Shown here piece by piece: positions 43,286 through 52,191 of a stretch of 64,000 bases of DNA. Positions within the stretch are counted from its first letter, which is position 1. The number at the start of each line of letters is the position of its first letter. Below the pieces are notes generated by a model. The model did not search any database. It saw only the letters and a program-made list of their open reading frames with translations, and had not been told where the DNA came from. The DNA lies in NCBI GenBank assembly GCA_050943535.1, contig JBMNPJ010000013.1, positions 1 through 64,000 of the forward strand, written 5' to 3'. The DNA comes from Massiliimalia sp050943535 (GTDB lineage Bacteria; Bacillota; Clostridia; Oscillospirales; Ruminococcaceae). The translations under genes and the position numbers were made by a program.

Positions 43286-44140
43286 CTATACAAGCTTTTC
43301 TTTTTGCCCCAAACGGGTCAGGCGGGCATAGTGAAACAGGTACTGCTGGGCAATTCCTGCCCATGGCTTTGCCTTTTCCGGAAAGCCATCAGGATAATAT
43401 GCCTCCAGCACCTTTTTCATCCACACATCTACTGGAAAAGCATCCATTTTATGAAAGCCAAATAAAAGCACACACTGGGCAACTTTGGGTCCTACTCCCT
43501 GAATCTGGCGAAGAATCTGCTCGCCCTGTGCCACATCCGCCTGGAAAATCTCCTGAAAGTCCACAGTTTTGTCCTGGACCTTTCTGGCAGCATCCAGCAG
43601 GTACTTGGCACGAAAGCCCGCACGCAAAGGAGCCAGATCTTCCAAGGAAAGGGATGCCATCTGTTCCCAGCCGGGGAAAGAATACCGCCCTTCTCCCAAA
43701 GGGGTTCCCCAGGTTTCACACAGGCGGGAAATAATCCCCTTTATTCGGGGAATGTTGTTGTTTTGAGAAATAATAAAGGAACACAAGGCTTCCCAAGGAT
43801 CCTGCCGGAGGATATGGATTCCCCCTGCCAGTTCCATCGCCTGACAGCACACTGGGTCAAAGGACAGCTGACGCTGGAATACGGTGTAATCTTCCCGGAA
43901 ATCAAAATAGTCCATCCAAAACTCTTCCCATTCTTCCGGTGTGCAGCGTTCCACCAAAAGCTTTTCTCCCTGCTGAGACACGGAAATGCTCCGGTTTCCC
44001 ACCACACCGTGAAAAACACCCTTTTCATCCTCTTCCCAGCGAAAACACTGCCCGCAATCCAGCGTATCTTTTAAAGCAAACCCCTTTGCAGAAAATACTA
44101 AGGCGCCATTCGGCTGTTTTTCCGGCTTTTCAATGGTCAT
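43286..44140 (-). CDS. ogg: 8-oxoguanine DNA glycosylase (OGG1-type)
   Basis: A 284-aa bifunctional DNA glycosylase/AP lyase. The N-terminal OGG domain (about 20-125, with DTLDCGQCFRW) precedes a HhH-GPD domain. The catalytic Lys is in the helix-hairpin-helix GVGPKVAQCVLLFG, and the conserved Asp follows in FPVDVWM. It excises 8-oxoG from DNA. The next gene downstream, 30 bp upstream in transcription terms, is the GPH transporter, which is likely fortuitous. Length and motif order are normal. Confidence 0.92.
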   Translation of the reverse strand: MTIEKPEKQPNGALVFSAKGFALKDTLDCGQCFRWEEDEKGVFHGVVGNRSISVSQQGEKLLVERCTPEEWEEFWMDYFDFREDYTVFQRQLSFDPVCCQAMELAGGIHILRQDPWEALCSFIISQNNNIPRIKGIISRLCETWGTPLGEGRYSFPGWEQMASLSLEDLAPLRAGFRAKYLLDAARKVQDKTVDFQEIFQADVAQGEQILRQIQGVGPKVAQCVLLFGFHKMDAFPVDVWMKKVLEAYYPDGFPEKAKPWAGIAQQYLFHYARLTRLGQKEKLV

Positions 44141-44170
44141 TCTGTTCCTCCTGTTCTGTGAAAAATGCTG

Positions 44171-45475
44171 TTATTCCTCTTTTTTGGTTTCCAGACGGTA
44201 AAAATACATAAAGATACAGCAAAGCAGCATAATCACCATGGGCAGATAAATGTAAATCATGCGAATCCCCAAAATTCCTTGGGCAGTCTGTTCCTGATTG
44301 GAGACATACCCAAATCCACTGAGCACCCATGCGCTGAGCACCCCGGACAGCATAATCCCCATTTTATTCATAAACATCATGGTAGCGGTTAAAATTCCCT
44401 GCTGCCGTTTGCCAGTGAGTCGTTCTCCATAATCAACCGTATCTGTCAGCATCAGGTAAGAGACACAGGGAATGATGCTGCCGCCTACGCTGGCAAAAAT
44501 ATTGCCCACAAAAATCAAAGGGAAATTTTTGCCGCTGACAGCTGTTAAAAGACAGCCCCCAACAAACGCAAATACACCAATTAACGTACATCCCTTTTTC
44601 CCAAACCGGCGAATCAACGGGGTACCCAGCAGCACTGCTGCAAAACTTCCCAAAGCCCCTACGGTCAGCAAAATAGATGCCCAGTCACGGTGATTCAAAT
44701 AATACTGTGCGTAATATACAGTCGCCGCATTCCTGGTAGTTGTAGCCACAAAGCTGATCAGCTGGGTAATTCCCAGCATAATCCACGGTGTATTCCGGCA
44801 GATCATATACAGAGAATCCCGCAAAGAAATTTCCCCTTTGGGGCGAATCCGCTCTCTGGTATTTTTAAAGCATAGGAGCATCAGCACAATAGCAATTGCC
44901 CCAAACAAAAAACCCACCAGAGAAAATCCCTTGGATTCATTTCCTTGTCCCAGCAAATTTACCAGAGTAAGGGGCAGCCCCATGGCCACCAAAGATCCTA
45001 CCGTCACCATACTGAACCGATAGTTATTCATCTGAAGCCGCTCTTCTTCTACAGAAGTGATATTGGGCAGAAGTGCAGAATAAGGCACATTGTAGGCGGT
45101 ATACAAAAGACAAAACAGAAAATACACCACAAAAGCGTACACCATCTTTTCCCTGTTGCCGGAAATCTGCGCAGTGCAGAACAAAAGCATACAGGACACC
45201 CCTAAAGGGACAGCAGAAAACAGCATAAATGGTCTGGCTTTTCCCCAACGGGTGTTGACTTTATCAATGGCAATGCCCATAACTGGGTTTAAAAATGCAT
45301 CAATCAGACGGGCAATGCTGATAATCTGCCCAGCGGCAATGACGCTGATTGCCGCAATATCAGTTAAATAATAGGAAATATAAGAAGATACCAGGTTAAA
45401 AATCAAACAGCATGCCGTATCTCCTACCCCGTAACTAAGTTTCTCTTTCAGTGAAATGGTCTCTTTGTGTTCCAA
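44171..45475 (-). CDS. GPH-family sugar:cation symporter
   Basis: A 434-aa, 12-TM transporter of the glycoside-pentoside-hexuronide family. The opening block KLSYGVGDTACCLIFNLVSSY and the MGIAIDKVNTRWGKARPFML loop after TM2 are diagnostic; a second motif lies in DTVDYGERLTGKRQQGIL. It imports a glycoside with Na+ or H+. The start is set at TTG 45475, which follows GGGAGGGG by 6 bp, rather than the ATG at 45499, which has no ribosome site. No glycosidase is adjacent, so the substrate is open. Confidence 0.9.
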   Translation of the reverse strand: MEHKETISLKEKLSYGVGDTACCLIFNLVSSYISYYLTDIAAISVIAAGQIISIARLIDAFLNPVMGIAIDKVNTRWGKARPFMLFSAVPLGVSCMLLFCTAQISGNREKMVYAFVVYFLFCLLYTAYNVPYSALLPNITSVEEERLQMNNYRFSMVTVGSLVAMGLPLTLVNLLGQGNESKGFSLVGFLFGAIAIVLMLLCFKNTRERIRPKGEISLRDSLYMICRNTPWIMLGITQLISFVATTTRNAATVYYAQYYLNHRDWASILLTVGALGSFAAVLLGTPLIRRFGKKGCTLIGVFAFVGGCLLTAVSGKNFPLIFVGNIFASVGGSIIPCVSYLMLTDTVDYGERLTGKRQQGILTATMMFMNKMGIMLSGVLSAWVLSGFGYVSNQEQTAQGILGIRMIYIYLPMVIMLLCCIFMYFYRLETKKEE

Positions 45476-45673
45476 AGCCGACCCCTCCCATTCTGTCAAA
45501 CAATAATTTTTGCTGGATCAACAAATTTGTAAACGTTTACATTCTTCTCAAAAGAACCTCTGCGGATAGGGCACCCTTGCCAGTACCGCAGAGAATTTCT
45601 GATAGAAAAATGATTGGGCTTATGTTTATCCCGTTATAGAATTCATGCTAGGATTTGTGTTTCGCAGCCAGCG

Positions 45674-46843
45674 TTATACCCCATCCTGATGAGAAATTCC
45701 AAACTGAAGCGGGAACCAATTCTGTAAAAACGGATATTCCACCGCTTCTTCCCGGCAAAATTCCGGTGTTCCCATGCCAAAAAAGAAGTGATTGCTTTCC
45801 ATGGCACTCATGGAAATTTCCGGTGTTCCTCCTGCCTCAACAGTCACCGCTCCGTTTTCCACTGTAATGGTAAACACTTCTTCACCAGCCTGAACACAAA
45901 AGCTGCCGTCCATCAGTTTCTGACGTTCTGCTTTTGCTTTCAAAAATGCTTCAACAACCTTACGAATATGGAAAATCCGGTAATTTCCGGAAAATTCACA
46001 GTGATAACCTTCGCAAATCCGTCCCAGCTGACGAAGATATTCCGGCTGATTTTCACTGACAGTAACTGTCACCAAATCCAGATGAAAGTGTTTAATCAGG
46101 GAAAATACCACTTCCTGGATTTCTCCTGCAGGTGCCAGAACACATTCTGACACATTCATGCACCGTTCGCCGTTTTTCAAATCTTCTCCTGCCGCCAGAT
46201 AGCCTACCATATCTTCTCCCTGGAATACCAAATAGGCTTTCTGATTCCAGCTTTTGAGAATTTCTTCAAACTCATCAAAATCCCGAACCGCATGAACCAG
46301 CTGAATATTATGTAACGCAAACGCCGCCAGCTTTTGCCCCTCGGTGCCTTCCCCAAAAGGAACAAAGTGATAGGTGGGCTGATAATCTTTTCCGCGAATA
46401 TGGCGCAGATTGGTTTTGCTCACCTCAAACTCATAATCCCGGCTGCATAAATCATATCCAAAATACTGATACCGCTGACGCTGACCGCCCAGCCAGGACA
46501 GGTCTGTCCCATCTTCCTGCAAGTCTTTTACCACAGTATTCATAATGGCTTTCATATATCCCTTACCCCGGGTATTGCGGTGCGCGGAAACACTGCCGAT
46601 GCCAGCCATTTTGAGCAGTTTTCCGTTTACATCAATTTCATAGGGATAGCTCAGTACCGCAGCCACTAATTTTCCATTTTCCCGCACTCCATAATGATAC
46701 TTCATGGTATCTGCCTGCGGTCCATAAAGTTTTGGCAGCAGTTGTTCAAAATCATGGGGACGATGTGCCTGACTGAATACCAGATCGATCAAATCAATCA
46801 GTTCGTCCCGGTCTTTTGCTGTAAGTTTTTCCACCATTGCCAT
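45674..46843 (-). CDS. Eis-like GNAT acetyltransferase with SCP2-type C-terminal domain
   Basis: A 389-aa protein of the enhanced-intracellular-survival type. The first GNAT domain (about 1-145) has IGSVSAHRNTRGKGYMKAIM, the acetyl-CoA loop V-x-x-x-x-R-G-x-G. A second GNAT-like domain follows, and the C-terminal 100 residues form an SCP2-like fold (VVEAFLKAKAERQKLMDGSF then VFTITVENGAVTVEAG). Family members acetylate aminoglycosides or polyamine/lysine targets; the true substrate here is unknown. It lies 24 bp from lexA on the same strand but in the opposite functional context. Confidence 0.88.
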   Translation of the reverse strand: MAMVEKLTAKDRDELIDLIDLVFSQAHRPHDFEQLLPKLYGPQADTMKYHYGVRENGKLVAAVLSYPYEIDVNGKLLKMAGIGSVSAHRNTRGKGYMKAIMNTVVKDLQEDGTDLSWLGGQRQRYQYFGYDLCSRDYEFEVSKTNLRHIRGKDYQPTYHFVPFGEGTEGQKLAAFALHNIQLVHAVRDFDEFEEILKSWNQKAYLVFQGEDMVGYLAAGEDLKNGERCMNVSECVLAPAGEIQEVVFSLIKHFHLDLVTVTVSENQPEYLRQLGRICEGYHCEFSGNYRIFHIRKVVEAFLKAKAERQKLMDGSFCVQAGEEVFTITVENGAVTVEAGGTPEISMSAMESNHFFFGMGTPEFCREEAVEYPFLQNWFPLQFGISHQDGV

Positions 46844-46867
46844 AAGGTTCCCCTTTCTCTTGCTGTT

Positions 46868-47452
46868 TTAAAAATATCGAATGGAAGCGATTACCCGCCC
46901 CAAAATTTCCACCTGATCTACAATAATCGGCTCATAGTCCTGGTTCTCCGGCTGCAGCCGATAATGTCCGTTCTCTTTAAAAAACCGTTTTACCGTAGCA
47001 GAATCATCCACCAAAGCTACCACAATTTCTCCGTCTTTGGCCACAGGGGTTTTTTCCACAATCACCAAATCCCCGTCAAAGATTCCCACTTCAATCATAC
47101 TTTCCCCTTCAATCCGCAGGGCAAACAGATCTTTTCCGCCAAACATGCCCCGATCAAAAGGAACATAGCCTTCAATATCTTCAATGGCAGTAATGGGTTC
47201 CCCTGCTGCCACCGGACCCAAAATAGGCACTCGGGTAACATTGGAATTGCTCAGTTTAATTGACCGATTATGGTTATCTGATTTCACAATTAACCCCTCA
47301 TCACACAGCTCATTAATATACCGCTGGGCTGTAGAAGTGGATTTAATATTCAAATCCCGGCAAATCTCCCGAACTGTCGGAGAAATGTCCTGTGAAATCC
47401 GGTCTACAATATAATCATAAATGACTTTTGCTTTTTCGTTTAACATATCCAT
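46868..47452 (-). CDS. lexA: LexA repressor
   Basis: A 194-aa SOS repressor with autoprotease. The N-terminal winged helix (about 1-65) includes SPTVREICRDLNIKSTSTAQ. The cleavage site Ala-Gly lies in PVAAGEPI, the catalytic Ser in EGESMIEVGIFDGD and the catalytic Lys in LVDDSATVKRFF. The first Met or the one two codons later (47446) could be used. The gene has a TGATACAAT extended -10 upstream. I saw no clear GAAC-type SOS box in its upstream region. Confidence 0.95.
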   Translation of the reverse strand: MDMLNEKAKVIYDYIVDRISQDISPTVREICRDLNIKSTSTAQRYINELCDEGLIVKSDNHNRSIKLSNSNVTRVPILGPVAAGEPITAIEDIEGYVPFDRGMFGGKDLFALRIEGESMIEVGIFDGDLVIVEKTPVAKDGEIVVALVDDSATVKRFFKENGHYRLQPENQDYEPIIVDQVEILGRVIASIRYF

Positions 47453-47746
47453 GCTCCCATTTTCTTGGCCGTTAACATACTTTTTTTCATTGTATCATAT
47501 TCCTGCCTAAAAAGGAACTATTTTTTCCTCTGGTTTTCAATCTTTTCTCTGTTCAGGAAAAATAACCCCTTTTCTCTTCCAGTGACTTTTCCGGAAAATC
47601 ATCTGTCCTCTATAGAAATACACCCATTCCTTCGATTCTTTGTAGTTTGCACAAATTGATAAAATCAATCTCATGTATTATGCCAAATTTTCTAGATACT
47701 GTCCGCGGTGGTAACAATTTATTAACACATTCGCCCCTGTATGGTG

Positions 47747-47868
47747 TATAATAAAGATACTCATTTAATGAGTGAGTTTTATACTCTACCCTCCTCAATA
47801 AATACCCCTCAAGCAAGTATTTGCCAAAAACGAGATGAAGCCCCCACTTCATCTCGTTTTTGGCGTTT
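47747..47868 (+). ncRNA. Candidate small RNA or smr leader with terminator
   Basis: A TATAAT at 47747-47752 is followed by ACTCATT/AATGAGT (47759-47773), an unpaired C-rich stretch (ACCCTCCTC and ACCCCTC), and a perfect 18-bp terminator stem GCCAAAAACGAGATGAAG (47823-47840) with its complement (47847-47864). The predicted transcript is about 105 nt. No plus-strand gene precedes it for 9 kb, so the terminator must serve a transcript that starts here. The -35 is weak (TTAACA, 19-bp spacing). It could be an sRNA or an attenuator of smr. Confidence 0.5.
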
Positions 47869-47898
47869 TATCCTAATTTTGAAAAGAGAGATGCCGTC

Positions 47899-48156
47899 AT
47901 GGGAAATTTAGAAATTGATATCCACGGTCTGACCGTTTCCGAGGCCAAGAAAAAACTGGAACGAACCATTTCCACTCTGCCTGACCGGTACAGCCAGATT
48001 ACTGTCATTCACGGATACCAGGCAGGAACCAGCCTGCAGACCATGGTGCGCAAAAACTTAAAACACCGGCGGATCAAACGAAAAATCCTCTGCCTAAATC
48101 CAGGGGAAACCATTTTGCTGATTGATCCTCAGCAAAAGGAAAAACAAAAAAAGTGA
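47899..48156 (+). CDS. Small Smr-domain protein
   Basis: An 85-aa stand-alone Smr domain. It has the N-terminal LEIDIHGLTVSEAKKKL and the VIHGYQAGTSLQTMV loop, close to the HGxGxG nicking/RNA-binding loop of MutS2 but with one Gly replaced. It ends in a Lys-rich tail. Stand-alone Smr proteins may bind or cut nucleic acid; no specific role is known. The start at 47899 (MGNLEIDIHG) fits family starts; the in-frame ATG at 47860 lies in the upstream terminator region. Confidence 0.85.
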   Translation: MGNLEIDIHGLTVSEAKKKLERTISTLPDRYSQITVIHGYQAGTSLQTMVRKNLKHRRIKRKILCLNPGETILLIDPQQKEKQKK

Positions 48157-48165
48157 TTCAAAACA

Positions 48166-48197
48166 AAAAACGCAGACCTATAAAGGTCTGCGTTTTT
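48166..48197. terminator. Bidirectional terminator between smr and the 3D-domain gene
   Basis: AAAAACGCAGACCT / AGGTCTGCGTTTTT with loop ATAA; T-runs on both strands. Confidence 0.9.
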
Positions 48198-48214
48198 ACT
48201 TTTCCTATTTACTT

Positions 48215-49255
48215 TTAGTTGAGCACATAAACCTCTACTGTTTTTGCGCCAAACTGTACGCTTTCTGCATAGCTGCCGAAAAAGCAGTCAACCAGAACGG
48301 TTCCGTTATTTACCGCAACCCCAGTATCCCGAACAGTAGAATAACCATATACATATCCGCCATTGGGAGTTTTAATATAAAGTTTAGTGCCTTTTGGGAA
48401 CTGGCTCAAATTCATAGCAACATCCCCAGGCTGCAAGCTGGTCTTTTTCCCCAATGCGCTGTAAGCGGTTGCTTTTCCGGTTACTTTATAAGCATAATTC
48501 ACCGGGTTGCCGTTAGCATCCAGCTCCGGCATAGAACCTACCGGTACCTGCTGTTTTTTACCGCCAATATAAACTTCGTCCATAATGGTCTGCACTTCAC
48601 TGACTGGTTCTTTGGTCACCTGTTCAGCAATAACTGTAGTTTCTGCTTCTACTCCGTCAATCCATCTGGTGCGAGTAGTTACAACCTTTTCCCCGTTTTG
48701 ACCTGGCGTTGTTACCACCAAAGTCTGGTTTGCTACCAAGGGAGTTTCTGGAATCACTACATCATATGCCACTGGCTCTACAGACTGAGCTTCGGTATAA
48801 GTAACCCGGTTTACTACAATCTCAGTTTCCTGGGTAACTTCTTCATTCAGTCCTACATTAATTAAATCGTCATCAGACACGGTTACCCCTGCCAGATCCA
48901 AAGCATCCTGTACAGTTCCTTTGGAAATAGACACGGTTTTTGTCTCGCCGTCAGCGGTTACCGTGACGTCAAAGGCACGGTAAATATAAAGATCTGCCTC
49001 ATGATCAGAAAATCCGGTAAATTCATAGCTGTCATTTTTGCCCAACTGAATTTCCTGATTTTCCAAAATATCTTCTGCTTCAGTATAAATGGTATAACGG
49101 GAATAGGCACTGCCGTTTTCATGAATGGTTACCACATTGGAAACGGTGGTCAAACCAGTCAAAACGGTAGCCAGCATCATGCATACAATGCTGACAATAA
49201 AAATCCGCGGAATTAAATGGGATTTTCCTTTCAACATTTGTTTCATTGCGTTCAT
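48215..49255 (-). CDS. G5/3D-domain cell-wall protein (YabE/Rpf2-like)
   Basis: A 346-aa exported protein. After a basic N terminus, one membrane segment (about 17-38) anchors it. A DUF348 domain follows (AFDVTVTADGETKTVSISKG), then a G5 domain (about 150-230; TLVVTTPGQNGEKVVTTRTR). The C-terminal 3D domain (about 255-346) has the catalytic Asp residues in TVRDTGVAVNNGTVLVDCFF. Such proteins cleave or remodel peptidoglycan. The start is chosen at 49255, 7 bp after AAGGAG. It has its own consensus promoter. Confidence 0.9.
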   Translation of the reverse strand: MNAMKQMLKGKSHLIPRIFIVSIVCMMLATVLTGLTTVSNVVTIHENGSAYSRYTIYTEAEDILENQEIQLGKNDSYEFTGFSDHEADLYIYRAFDVTVTADGETKTVSISKGTVQDALDLAGVTVSDDDLINVGLNEEVTQETEIVVNRVTYTEAQSVEPVAYDVVIPETPLVANQTLVVTTPGQNGEKVVTTRTRWIDGVEAETTVIAEQVTKEPVSEVQTIMDEVYIGGKKQQVPVGSMPELDANGNPVNYAYKVTGKATAYSALGKKTSLQPGDVAMNLSQFPKGTKLYIKTPNGGYVYGYSTVRDTGVAVNNGTVLVDCFFGSYAESVQFGAKTVEVYVLN

Positions 49256-49385
49256 GAATGTTCTCCTTTTCATAACAAAAGATTTTGACTGCAAACGGTA
49301 TGTTATCTCTTAATTCTTCATCATCTCATCAAAACCCTGTGTACCCAATTTCTTCTTTTGTTACAATTGTTACCGTTTTGTAAGT

Positions 49386-49414
49386 ATTATATTCACGAAT
49401 CCGTAGTTTGTCAA
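49386..49414 (-). promoter_or_regulatory. Promoter of the 3D-domain gene
   Basis: On the minus strand TTGACA (49409-49414), 17 bp, TATAAT (49386-49391), a perfect match. Just downstream, on the plus strand, TGTTAC-CGTTT-TGTAAG (49368-49384) is close to a WalR box. The rest of 49415-49857 is very AT-rich with no feature I can support. Confidence 0.8.
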
Positions 49415-49857
49415 GGGTGTTTTTATGGTGTATTTTGTTTATTTTAACAACACAACCTGTAAAAAAAACATTTTGTAACTTTTTGATTCTGCTTATTTCC
49501 CTGTTTTTTGTCCATTTTCACAACAAAAAATCACCCCCGATTTTCCATATTGCCCAAATCAAAACTTTTTTCAAACCGTTGTGTTTTTAACTAGTTTTAT
49601 TGTCTCAATTTTTATTTTTCTCACAATATCTGCAATTACTTTTACTAGCGCTTTTCTTTCATCAGTTTCATTTCGCAATTTTTTTGGATTTTTAGCAAGA
49701 AAATGATTAAAATTAAAATATTTAACAATTAAAAGTTTTACAATTTTTCCGATTGTGCAAATTCACAAATCTTCTTACAACATATTTATACTAACAGTAT
49801 ATACGCTATTATATATTATAATTTGTACATTTTTCTTTTTCATTTCCCCTCAAAAAA

Positions 49858-49900
49858 GAAACAGAGACAACTTTTAAAAACAAAAAGTTGTCTCTGTTTC
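49858..49900. terminator. Terminator downstream of the DUF6472 gene
   Basis: A perfect 18-bp stem GAAACAGAGACAACTTTT with its complement; it closes the minus-strand unit of DUF6472, pcp and the nucleotidyltransferase. Confidence 0.85.
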
Positions 49901-49919
49901 TGTTCAAAAATCCGCTTTT

Positions 49920-50102
49920 TTAGTTTTGACGGCGCACAATCCGATAGTCGTCCCCGTTTTGATAATAGGGGCACTGAGAATGTTTATCGCTGATAAACCG
50001 CACCCATTCATCTTCATCCATATCTACAGCACACAGATATTCTCCATACTCTTCATCATAAACAAAATTCTGACAGCTTTCACAGCTGGTTTGCTTTTTC
50101 AT
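49920..50102 (-). CDS. DUF6472-family small Cys-rich protein
   Basis: A 60-aa protein with CESCQNF near the N terminus, EYLCAVDMDEDEWVRF in the middle and CPYYQNGDDYRIVRRQN at the end. The Cys spacing (C-x-x-C, C, C) suggests a single metal site. It fits DUF6472, a clostridial family of unknown role. The gene lies 4 bp after pcp and ends the operon. Confidence 0.82.
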   Translation of the reverse strand: MKKQTSCESCQNFVYDEEYGEYLCAVDMDEDEWVRFISDKHSQCPYYQNGDDYRIVRRQN

Positions 50103-50105
50103 CTG

Positions 50106-50723
50106 TTATTGTTCCTCCTTTGGCTGTTCCAGCGCCTGAATTGCCGCCGTCAGTCCCTGCACAATTTTTTCCAGTTCCATACTTGGCACTTCCGGTTTCT
50201 CTTTTATCTGCCATGGAAGATAAGGAACGTGAATAAATCCTGCCTGAATGGGATGGCTGCTATTTGCTGCCAAATTCAGCACCCCATACATGACACTGTT
50301 GCACACAAAACTACCTGCTGTATAGGAAAGGCTTGCTCCGATTCCCTGAGCCTGTATGGCAGACATCATCCTTTTTACTGGAAGTGTGGTAAAATAAGCC
50401 GCCGGACCAGACGGCACTACCGGCTCATCCACAGGCTGATTCCCCTGATTATCTGGGATTCTGGCGTCCATCAGATTAATAGCGACCCGCTCCAAGGTAA
50501 TATCCTTTCGGCCACCTGCCTGTCCCACACTGATGACTACATCCGGCTGTTCCTCTTCTATTCGCTGCTGTACCTTTTGAAGGGACAGCCCAAACACAGT
50601 CGGAATCTGCATTGCAATCACCTGAATGCTTCCAATCTGCTTGGGCAGACGACTTACCGCCTCCCACGCTGGATTGACCGTTTCCCCGCCGAATGGGTCG
50701 AATCCTGTAATTAATAATTTCAT
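50106..50723 (-). CDS. pcp: Pyroglutamyl-peptidase I
   Basis: A 205-aa C15 cysteine peptidase that removes N-terminal pyroglutamate. The triad is in its usual places: Glu in TLERVAINLMDARIPDN, Cys in AGSFVCNSVMYG, His in AGFIHVPYLPWQ. The N-terminal LITGFDPFGGETVNPAW is diagnostic. The start at 50723 follows AAAGGAG, and its ATG overlaps the TGA of the upstream nucleotidyltransferase gene (ATGA), so translation is coupled. Slightly shorter than the usual 213-215 residues. Confidence 0.95.
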   Translation of the reverse strand: MKLLITGFDPFGGETVNPAWEAVSRLPKQIGSIQVIAMQIPTVFGLSLQKVQQRIEEEQPDVVISVGQAGGRKDITLERVAINLMDARIPDNQGNQPVDEPVVPSGPAAYFTTLPVKRMMSAIQAQGIGASLSYTAGSFVCNSVMYGVLNLAANSSHPIQAGFIHVPYLPWQIKEKPEVPSMELEKIVQGLTAAIQALEQPKEEQ

Positions 50724-51586
50724 CGAATCCAGCTCCTTTCTCCATATTCTTTCATCGACACTGCTTCTTCTAGTTGCCGGAGACATTGCTCTGCCTGTTC
50801 AAACCGGCTGTCCATATTTTCCAAAGTAACTCCTTCTAAAACAGATTCCAGCTGTTCCAGCCAGCCTGGAGGCATACTGCGTTCCAGCTTGTGCAGTCGG
50901 CGGATACTTCCCTTTTCATTTAATAAATAAGCTTGATTCAGCGCATACAGCACCTGCACCATGGCGTTCACCGCCCGATATAAAGAACCGATTCCATACA
51001 CCAAATCCTGTTTTTTTCCGCTTTTTCTGCCGCAGTCCAGAGAAAACTGGGCTTCCCATAAGAATTTTTGAAACACGCTTTGACGATAGGTTTCCGGATA
51101 AACTGCCAGCCGTTCTTTTAACCTTTGCAGATCCTGATCCCGTTCCCATAAAATACGGCAATAAAACACCTCTCCTAAATAAATGGAATTGACAAAGGCA
51201 AAGGGATGTCCACATTGGTAGTCCAAAGTGATTTCACCATTCAAACAGTGATCCACTTCCTGTTCCACCTGTTGAAAATCCCGAAACAGCACGTCTACCG
51301 CAACTCCATCTATCAAAAGCCAGCCGCCTCCATTAATCCAGGGACCCCACTCCCCGGTTTTCACCATAAGTCCCCATGTATGACGATCATCCAGCTGCTG
51401 GGCGATTTCATTCATCTGTTTCCAGTCCAATCCAATCTCCTGATCGTAATACAGGGCAATATCTACATCTGAGAGGGCTGTCGCTGTTCCGGTAGCCTGA
51501 GAACCTCCCAAAACAATTGCCTTGACACCCGGTGCCTGAGAAAATCCGGCTACAATCCGTTCGGTCATTTTATTGAACCCTTTCAT
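50720..51586 (-). CDS. Nucleotidyltransferase-domain protein
   Basis: A 288-aa protein with an N-terminal polymerase-beta-type nucleotidyltransferase domain: GGSQATGTATALSDVDIALYY gives the GGSxAxG and DxD residues that bind metal; a third acidic residue is in GVAVDVLF. The C-terminal half is helical (about 150-280) and resembles the kanamycin-nucleotidyltransferase-like all-alpha domain. It may transfer AMP to a small molecule or protein; the substrate is unknown. It is the first gene in the unit with pcp and DUF6472. Confidence 0.8.
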   Translation of the reverse strand: MKGFNKMTERIVAGFSQAPGVKAIVLGGSQATGTATALSDVDIALYYDQEIGLDWKQMNEIAQQLDDRHTWGLMVKTGEWGPWINGGGWLLIDGVAVDVLFRDFQQVEQEVDHCLNGEITLDYQCGHPFAFVNSIYLGEVFYCRILWERDQDLQRLKERLAVYPETYRQSVFQKFLWEAQFSLDCGRKSGKKQDLVYGIGSLYRAVNAMVQVLYALNQAYLLNEKGSIRRLHKLERSMPPGWLEQLESVLEGVTLENMDSRFEQAEQCLRQLEEAVSMKEYGERSWIR

Positions 51587-51689
51587 TTTATCCTCTCACC
51601 TCCGGTCAATCTATCTGTTATTGTATCACGGTACCAAGGAAAAATCCACTGTTGGGTTTTTGGGAAAGCCCGTTAGTGAGCCCCTTTTC

Positions 51690-51718
51690 TTGACAGAGAA
51701 AAACAGTTAAAATATAAT
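51690..51718 (+). promoter_or_regulatory. Promoter of the MarR-YczE unit
   Basis: Perfect TTGACA (51690-51695), 17 bp, TATAAT (51713-51718), followed by AT-rich TAATA repeats up to AAGGAG. Repression by the MarR product is likely but not visible as a clean palindrome. Confidence 0.8.
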
Positions 51719-51756
51719 AATTAATAGTAATAAAACTTACAATAAGGAGTCTTACT

Positions 51757-52191
51757 ATGGAAAGCTTACATTATATATTAATGAAGTCACAGGCTGTATT
51801 CTCTCGTCAAATTTTATCTCAAGCCAGTAAAATTGGATTAACTCCCGGGCAGCCCAAAGTATTGGAATTTTTGTTTCAATATAAAGAAGCAGACCAAAAG
51901 ACCATTGCCGCGTACTGTGAAATTGAACGGGCAACCGTTGGCAGCATTCTATTGCATATGGAAGAATCCGGATTAATTACCCGCAGACAAAAAGATGGGA
52001 ACCGACGTTCCCTTTATGTTTCTCTCACTGATAAAGGAAGAGATGCTGCCATTAGGCTTATGGATATTTTTCAAAAGACGGAAGAACAGGCTACCCACAA
52101 CCTTTCTCAAAACGAAGTCGAAACGTTAAAAGAACTGTTATCTAAAATTTACGATAACATACAATCCCCAAACAAGAAGGTGCAGTTATGA
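51757..52191 (+). CDS. MarR-family transcription regulator
   Basis: A 144-aa winged-helix regulator. The DNA-binding part (about 30-100) has LTPGQPKVLEFLFQYKEADQ, the recognition helix ERATVGSILLHMEESGLI, and the wing RRQKDGNRRSLYVSLTDKG. N- and C-terminal helices form the dimer interface. It overlaps the downstream YczE-type gene by 4 bp (ATGA), which points to local control of that membrane protein. Ligand unknown. Confidence 0.92.
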   Translation: MESLHYILMKSQAVFSRQILSQASKIGLTPGQPKVLEFLFQYKEADQKTIAAYCEIERATVGSILLHMEESGLITRRQKDGNRRSLYVSLTDKGRDAAIRLMDIFQKTEEQATHNLSQNEVETLKELLSKIYDNIQSPNKKVQL

